A stretch of DNA of 64,000 nt from Bathymodiolus brooksi (taxonomy: Eukaryota; Mollusca; Bivalvia; Mytilida; Modiolidae). Shown here one piece after another: positions 37,701-46,700 of the stretch. The stretch's first letter is position 1; each line of letters begins with the position of its first letter. The notes under the pieces were generated by a model that had not been told where the DNA came from, did not search any database, and saw nothing but the letters and a program-made list of their open reading frames with translations. The position numbers and the translations under genes are program-made. Location: contig OY804579.1 of NCBI GenBank assembly GCA_963680875.1, positions 50,122,536 to 50,186,535 on the forward strand, read 5' to 3'.

Positions 37701-40700
37701 TTCATACTTAAATCAACATCAGCATCTCATCAAAATGTAACAATGATATAGCTGAATAAAAGGCTATGATGGGTGCAGTATGATTAGACAGCAGCAAAGG
37801 CGTACTCCTGCAACAATTTTAATGCAAACAAGGTCAACTTGAAAACCATAACTAATGACGGAAATCCACTAGAATACTACCAGTACTTGAAGCCCAATTC
37901 AAAGAAAAATGTTGGATTTCTAAATTCAACAAGAATCAGATATACTGGTGAGGACAATTCGAGTATGCAGCATTTCTGCCAAGTTTGGTTCTATTAAGGG
38001 AACTAATGGTTTGTGAGAACAAGGTTGAAATGTAAAAGTTTCTGGATGAGGGATGACAGTGGACGCAGAGTTATGACATTACATCCTCGCTTGGTTGTAT
38101 ACATGTATGTATGGGACAGGTGAGCTAAAAATGTGTTACTAGTATATCAAAATTGTGGTTTATAATTACCATAAGTATCAATAAGAATTATACAATTATT
38201 TTTGCTACCTTTGTTTAAGGTATGAACTTATACATGTACTTACCGGTACATTTCGAGTAAAATTAGGAGAAGCTTTGACTTCTGTATTTATTGTTTTCAA
38301 TGTTTTTCCAAGACCAGTTATAATAATGTTTCCATTGTTAGTATCACTCTGCTTATTCTTCATTTGTTGGATTCTCATTCTAGCATCTTTGAGTTTGACT
38401 TTTGCAGCCAATTTTTCCCTTGCATCTTTTGGTCGACTTGCTGCTGCTATTCTATCTCTAGCATCAAATGCACCTTTTTTCAAGCCAGTGTCAGTCTTTT
38501 TGAAACCAGGTACAGTCACAGAAAGTGGTTTCCTATTTGTATCCTGTAGTCCTTTATTTTTACGTGTTTGTAATGAGAACACTGGACTTTTGTTTGTCTG
38601 TAAAGAAAATCGTCCATTTCTTTGTTTTTGGATACTAACATTCTTTTGATTCTGAAATGACACTTCATTGTTCCCTCCTTGTTTTGTAAATTTAATCCCT
38701 CCTTTTACAAAACCACTTTTTCCATTTCTGTCTTTATTACCTATATTCCTAAAATAGAATTAAATTTAATAACATAATAATAAATAGGCCTTGAAGTTGT
38801 TGCTCGTCCCTATTGAATCTTGATATAATATTAGGTCGAATGAGTGATTCAAGTTTGTAGTTCCTAAGAAAAAACATTTATTTATACCTCCTTTTATTTT
38901 CTATTTTAATTGTACATTACCTAATTATTTTATAGACAAATTTGTTTTATTCTAAGGTCTTGTAGTTGACGATATTAATTTGTATAATTTGTTCACTCCA
39001 TGATATAGATGAAATACTGCTTAGGTTGGAGTTAAAAACCAATCAATCAATACATAGGGACACCATCAATACCTTTGGTGGCCATCTTGGATTTCCGATT
39101 CACATAAGAATGGTCAACTTTGTTTACGGGACCATCCAATGATCATTTGTGCACGGTTTGGTTCAATCATGTTTGTAGTTATAAAAAAAAGTTTTTATTT
39201 GTTTTCTCATAGGATTCTATGATCAAAACTAAGTCCTGTGATGGTGATCATCTTAGATTTTGAAATTTCAGCCAACCAGAACACATGATTGTCCCAACAG
39301 CCATGTAGAGTTTCAGTTCAGCACCAAAAACTAAAACTTTGTAAAGGACCACCTAATGAGCATTCCTGTCAAGTTCGGTTTCAAGGGGCCAAGTGTTTTC
39401 AGAAAAGATTGAAATGTGAAAAGCTCACAAATTCCAATGGTTAATTTGATTTGATTTATTTTGTTTAACGCCACTTTCAGCAATATTTCAGCTATATCAT
39501 GGCGACCAGTTTTTAGTGGTGGAAGAAGCCGGAGTACCCGGAGAGAACCACCGACCATGGGCAAGCAACTGGTAAACTTTATCACTTGCGGCTGCGAGTC
39601 GAGTGCATTTTTTTTTGTAATTTAAAAAGCCGGGCGCGAACCCACGCCGTATTGGTGATAGGCTTATATGTGAGTTGTTAGGTTTTTTTTTACATGAGAC
39701 AACAATCCACAAAATGCCAGTGGTGGATTGAAAAACCTTTAAAATTTACGGGAAGATTTGGCTATGGAAGAAAATAATAATCAGGATTTCATATACAATG
39801 TATCAAAAAGCTCACCACTTTCCTGCTTCTTGTGTGTTATGTAATTTTCTGAGATTCATAGAAAAGAAGAAATATATTTGATTGATACCAAATCCCCTCT
39901 CCTGGAAGCGACGGTCAACAAAGTCACCCCATGGTCTTCAATACGGTGGAAATCCACACCATGAAGCGATCTCCGAGTAGCCCATGAAACAACACAGTCT
40001 ACACCACTCGATATCTATTTGAGAAGTTAAATTAAAGATTCTAATGGAAAACACGAACTACTGGGCAGATTACCAGTTTGAAGAAATAAACTACATGTAT
40101 GTGAACCTTGTTTTTTGTTGTGTTGTGCATGTTTTTCCAAAGTGGCTGTGCAAAACAGTTCACGATCTGTGTTGGTTCATACCTGTTAAACCCCACCCCC
40201 CCCCTCCCCCCTTTGCGTGGGATTCTCCCACATAAGAGCCTTATCTCCTGCATGGACTGGGTCTCCTGCGCGGGAGACATTAATCTCCCGCACGATCTCC
40301 CCCCAACAAAAAAATCAAGTACATTAAAATCTTGACCTACATTTTGCGATCAATATTTCTGGAAATTCCCCATTTGGAACTCCCGCGCTGATGAAAAACG
40401 CCGAGAGATACGAATGGTTAAGGTGTTTAAATGATATCCGGTTATTGATCTGTTTGACACCTTTACAGGTAAATTGGGTCATGGAGATTAATTAAGGTGT
40501 TGATGATTATACAACAATTATCCACTGATTGACAGTTAATTGGGGATAAGGAAGTGGGTTTGTGGCACACGCCTAGATGATTAGAAGTGTGATAGCGGCA
40601 ATTAAAAATAGTTATAAACCGTTGTGCAAACAGGAGTCTGACAACCTTTGATGCCGAGGAAAACTTCTTATTTCGATCAAACATGCAATGAATTCATCTC

Positions 40701-43700
40701 GGATTGAGTTGTTATGGCTTGTTTGGGACCAAAGCCGATCAAAGTATTATTTAAGGACTAAGTTCCAGGATGAAATTGATAAACCACAAAAATGCCGAAA
40801 TGTATGCTATCACCCAACGCACCAGCAGCAAAGTGACTTTTAAATTTTAGTGCTCTATGACTTTATTGTTCAGAACATTCTGTCTTCATTGTTATTGCTT
40901 TGTTATAACCTTATGATTATGAATAAATTATAAATACAGTTTTTATCCTTCATTCATCATATGAAACACTACTAATAAGACAGAAATGTAAACTATATAT
41001 TGAAATGGGATGCAGTTGGTTCAATACTGAAACAAACAAAAAGAAAACATCAATTAACAATAAAAACATGCATCAAATACGTCGATAAAAAATCTCCAGT
41101 TATGAGACCAAATCTCCAGCCAAAAATTTACAAATCTCCAGTTGTAGCATAGCAACTCTATCACATGTATGCAACTACAAGGTACAATATTGTGTGTTTA
41201 AAGGCGACGCACAAAATCTCCCCCTTAGAAGAGTGGGTAGGGGGGAGATCTCCCCCCTAGCAGTTCCCAGAGGTTAACAGGTATGTTGGTTTGATCTATA
41301 CGGACAAAACAATCAATTAATAGTAAACTTCATCTTATGCCAAGGAAATCTGAATTTTTGTTCCTGGAACCTTGATACAATTTGTCGAGTGAAACTGAAG
41401 TTATGCTATGGAAACCAGAGATGTGAATACACATCTCTGTGGAAACCAAATTCTTTTCTTAAACCTGTTGGGATTTTTTAAATTGATAGTTCGATGTTAA
41501 AATCAGTAGACTTCTTGTTCCATTATAAAACATCAGTGTAAGTTTCATCAAAATGTCAGAAAATAAGATTTCCTAAAGGACTTGTTTAGATTTTTTTCTA
41601 ATTTATTAGGAAATCGGAAAACAACATCCCCTAAAACAAAAAACAAAAAATACAGACTCCACAGCAGAACTCAGAATTGTGCTGAAATCGACCTTGACCT
41701 CAAAATTGTAGTCCTAACATAGTGTTTGTAAGACACTTTTTGGTGCCATCCTCCTGCTGGTATAAAAAAAACCACTAAGTTCAACATCTTTTGATAAAAT
41801 TCAAAATCCTGTTGATATGGACTGGCTTTAGTTTGTGTTCAAAATATCAGAGCTCTGGATTAAAAACTGTAGAAAAAGTCTGTGACTGCATGGACAAACT
41901 TGAATTACAAACATACCCTATATCTAGAAACAAATACCAAGTTCAACATTGTCCTTTTGTGAATTTTTTTTTATTATTAAAATCATGATCAAACAGCCTT
42001 CAAAATATAAAATTCTTAGATCAAAAACTGTAGAAGAAGTTAGCCGGACGGACGAACAGGTGGACATGGGTAAATTAATATGCCGCTCGACTTTTCGTCG
42101 CGGGGCATACTAAAAAAGGAAGCAAAATGAAAAATAACCAAAATCACAATGAGCCCTTGCCAATATAAATCTCGCTGTAACTTAAAACACACCTGCAAAA
42201 GATTTGTCGGTGTTTACTTTCATTTATAAAGTTCAAATGAAGTTGCGAAGGTACTAGTTGATCGCAAACGTTTGAATTCAAATATTCAGTTTCGTAAAGG
42301 CACTTTTAAATAAGTTATCTTTTGATGTTTTTAAACCATTTTTGACGGCATAAAATAGTAATAAGCTTGATTGAAAAGGGCATTTTTTTTTATATACTTT
42401 GATCTCACAGGATTTATAAAACGTGTGAGAAACTTTTCCCGTCACTTTTCCAGCCAGCTATCAGAAAGGATGGATGGACAGAAAGGATAGGTAATCTATA
42501 ATTTTGAACTATCAATTTAAAAAAAACCCAACAGGTTTAAGAAAAGAATTTGGTTTCCACAGAGATGTGTATTCACATCTCTGGTTTCCATAGCATAACT
42601 TCAGTTTCGCTCGACAAATTGTATCAAGGCTCCAGGAATTTTTCAGAGAAAAAATTCAGATTTCCTTGGCATAAGATGAAGTTTACTATTAATTGATTAC
42701 TTTGTACGTATAGATCAAACCAACACAGATCGTGACAACGCACAACACAACAAAAAACAAGGTTTATTTCTTCAAACTGGTAATCTGCCCAGTAGTTCTG
42801 TGTGTTTCCATAAGTATTTTAATTTAACTTCTCAAATAGATATCGAGTGGTGTAGACTGTGTTGTTTCATGAGCTACTCGGAGATCGCTTCATGGTGTGG
42901 GTTTCCACCGTATTGAAGACCATGGGGTGACTTTGTTGACCGTCGCTTCCTGGAGGGGATTTGGTATCAATCAAATATATTTCTTCTTTTCTATGAATCT
43001 CAGAAATTTACATAACACACAAGAAGCAGGAAAGTGGTGAGCTTTTTGATACATTGTATATGAAATCCTGATTATTTTCTTCTTCCATAGCCAAATCTTC
43101 CCGCAAATTTTAAAGGTTTTTCAATCCGCCACTGGCATTTTGTGGATTGTTGTCTCAAGCAAAAAAAAATTTTCGTTAATGTTTGTTTCGTTGTGTCTCA
43201 TTTCGTTTCTTGATTTTACAATCACCCCAATGTGAAGGTTGACTATCCATGTAATATAAGACTTAATTTTAAGAGAAGATTATACCTAACTATTATATTA
43301 TATCCATCAACCTGCCAATTTGAGAATTGATAAGAAACAAGTGGCTGCACGATTTACCACACACTACCACACACGTCATGTTTTTAACGTTTTATCAACT
43401 TTTAAGCATTATTTTACTCAAAATATGATGTTTTCTAGTGTAAATACTTATAATTTTCATTCTAATGTTAAAGAAATCAAGAAAATATAGGTAAATCTAC
43501 AGGTTGAAAGGGTCTCTATAAACACCACAAAGGACCTCCTTTGTGCACAGAGGAGCACAAGGGGGGCATTTTAATCAGCACAAAGGACCTACATATTAAA
43601 TTTCAAGTAAAAAAATAATAAAATTCAGGAAAAAAATGTTTGAATTTTATTTATCCTTTAATAAATGTTAATTTGTGACAACTTATAAAGATGTTGAACG

Positions 43701-46700
43701 GTAATGAAGAAAATGAGTATTGGCACAGACCCGAATATACGGAATTTGTTGTGATATACATTTTGTATATATCGTAATTTCATACTGTTTTTATGTAGCG
43801 TATTTGTGATGTGTGTTTGTTACAATCTCATTCTTTACTACAGACTTACTGTTTCTAATATTATTATTATTTTTTTTTCTCTTTCAAATCTGAAATGTTT
43901 TGGTGAAAAATGCATTATTCAACAATATCCTGTACACAATTAATAAATTTTATTTTGATATTGATCTTTAATTGATTTTTTAGTAATGCACAGTTTGTTT
44001 TTTCCACTAGTATATGTAATATTTCTTAACGTTTAAAGTTGTATATTAATAATACAGCTTTACTGAGTGCAAATCTCTACCGGATGTTTCATCCCATAAC
44101 CAAAACCAAAAATGGGGACTATTGATATAAAAAATTTTAATTTCTTGAATAAATATGAAATTTGATGTATTATTTCTATGATTTTATATGTATTTAATTA
44201 TATATATATGTATTAATTTGCTTAGTGTGTTTTAATTATAAACATATGTTTGTTTGCACATAAATTTACAAAAAAAAAACACAAAAAAAACATTGCAAGC
44301 ACATTTTTAGTCAATTCATACAATTAATTGTTACACACTTAATTACAATTATGATTAATTTGATTTTTATTTGATTAAAAGTTAATTAATTTTAAAGAAT
44401 TTGGTTTAATGTAATTAACTTTAATATACAAAGATTATTAAACCCTTAACGCTTTAATCTTGGTTTCCCCCAAAGAATATGGGCTTGGGTTGATAAAAAG
44501 AAAAAAGAGCATGTACATAGTAATTATGATATAATTAACCGATTGCAGTACATGGAAGTTTGATAAATTCCATTACAAAAACGAATAAATTTCTTTGATC
44601 TTTGGTTCATAGACAATAAAAGAACATGGAGTTTGTTTTCATTCATTATCATTCTCACAATGGAGACAGACCACTGTGCAGATTGCTCCAGAAAAGTAAA
44701 TTCAAGACAACACACACTTCAGTGATTATTATACATTCACCTGATAATCAAATCATTTAATCTAATTAAAAGTGATTTGGGTGTCATAAACACCAATAAT
44801 TACTTGGCTTCATTACCTGTACTAATTTGATTTATTCATAAATCTAAAAAGTAATTATCACAATTAAGACAAGCTTAAAAAAAAACCAATAAACCACAAT
44901 AAAAAAAAAACTAAATAAAGATTCTTGCAATACATATTTTTTTCTGGTCCGTTTTAATGTACAGCACGCACAGCACGTTTTATCAAGAAATCACCTTGGT
45001 CGGTGTTTTTTTGCGGTGCAATGTCCGTGATATGTCATAAAATCACCGTAAAATCACGTGAAACTTTCACCGCGAAAATTAACAAATTAGGACCTAAATG
45101 TCGGCGAAATATTTTAATTTTGCTGGTGACAACACCGCGGCGAAAATCATACGTGTATACACGTACATGTAACTGTACTTCATGTGTTCTTTTGTTTGTT
45201 GTTGCTTAGTTTTGTTTTTTTACTATTTCGTACTTTACATTTCAATTTGATACCGTTTTTTTTTTCAGGGATGCCAGCATGGCATACATTTTATTTATAG
45301 AATTTATGAGGCTGAGCACGCATCTTGTTTTGCGTATATTATCTAATCCAGGGATATATATAGTAGTCCTACTATATAAATCCTGGTCTAATTCCAACAT
45401 TTCGATTGGTTTATATCAGAGTTATTTTTTTTAATCACCTGTGTTTTATCAATGTACGGATGTGTCTATTTTTATGCAGTGCACACATTGAACTCGGTCA
45501 CTAAAAGGTCAAATACACAGTTACCTGAGGCTGCGGGATTGATTTAAAAACACACCGAGAATGATTGAAAAAAAAATCGATGTTTTTTTTATCTAAAGCA
45601 AACGTGCTTTTTCGTATTTGTATGTCGTTAATCCCCTTGCAAGCCACGTGTTATTTTACCTTTAATAAAAGTTCCATTTCTGATTTGTACACATATTTTT
45701 CACGTGAACGAGAATCTAGAAAGGTTTCCACATGCTATCGATCAAAGCGTGCTTTTGGGGATCTAGAAACTTTTGTAACAGGTGAACTGAAGTCACGTGC
45801 TAAGTCGACATTAATTGAACATTCAAAAGATCAAGTTTATTTTAATTAACAAAATAATACAACACAAGTTTATATATGGTAATGATCACATAATACTAAA
45901 CGTTTGTACCGACATTGTTTTCTTAACATAATAGATTAAAACAAAAGCAAATATCAGAATTAAAGAACGAAAAATGATCACATAGCTTGCACACCTGAAA
46001 AAGAAAATAAGTATTTGCTATGAATCATTCATATTATCACAAATGACAGTCTCAAGAACATACAAATGTACAAATAAAGGTTAATATCCCATTTCTTTAT
46101 TTCGCGGCGTTTAATCGTCAATGTCGGTGTTTTATAGTAAATCACCGTGTTCGATTTTTCTCGGACATTTTGCGGTGTAAACACCGACTTTTTTTTTAAT
46201 TTCACCGACGTCGGACCCGAGTGATTTCTTGCTAAATCGCGCTGTGCGTGCTGTAGTCCGTTTTGGTAATGGTCCGTTTTGGCTATGGTTCGTTTTAGTT
46301 ATGGGATGAAACGTCATGTAGTCAGTGCAAATAATTAAAGTAAAGCGTTATCACGACAAATTACATGAAGTGTGTCCCCAGTGTGTGGTAGTGTGTGGTT
46401 AGAGAACACACACTAAGCAACATAAACATTTTTTATATAATTTCTTAACTATTGAATTGAATATTCATAATTAACCAGAAATTCAAGCAGAAAATTGATA
46501 TACTAGATCATATCAACTAATAAAATGAGGTGTGTGGTACTGATCCAATGTGACAGTGATTCTCATGACATGTTATTCTCACAGATGTACAACAGAAAAC
46601 ACTGAACACCATATTTTGAGCTAATTATGTTATATTTCTTAACTTTTGAAGTTAAATAGTCATAAAAAATCTTTACTACATCACTTTACATGCAAATAAT

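Noticed and set aside
45565..45849. 94-codon frame inside the nested TA element as a transposase
   Set aside because: No DDE signature or known motif seen.
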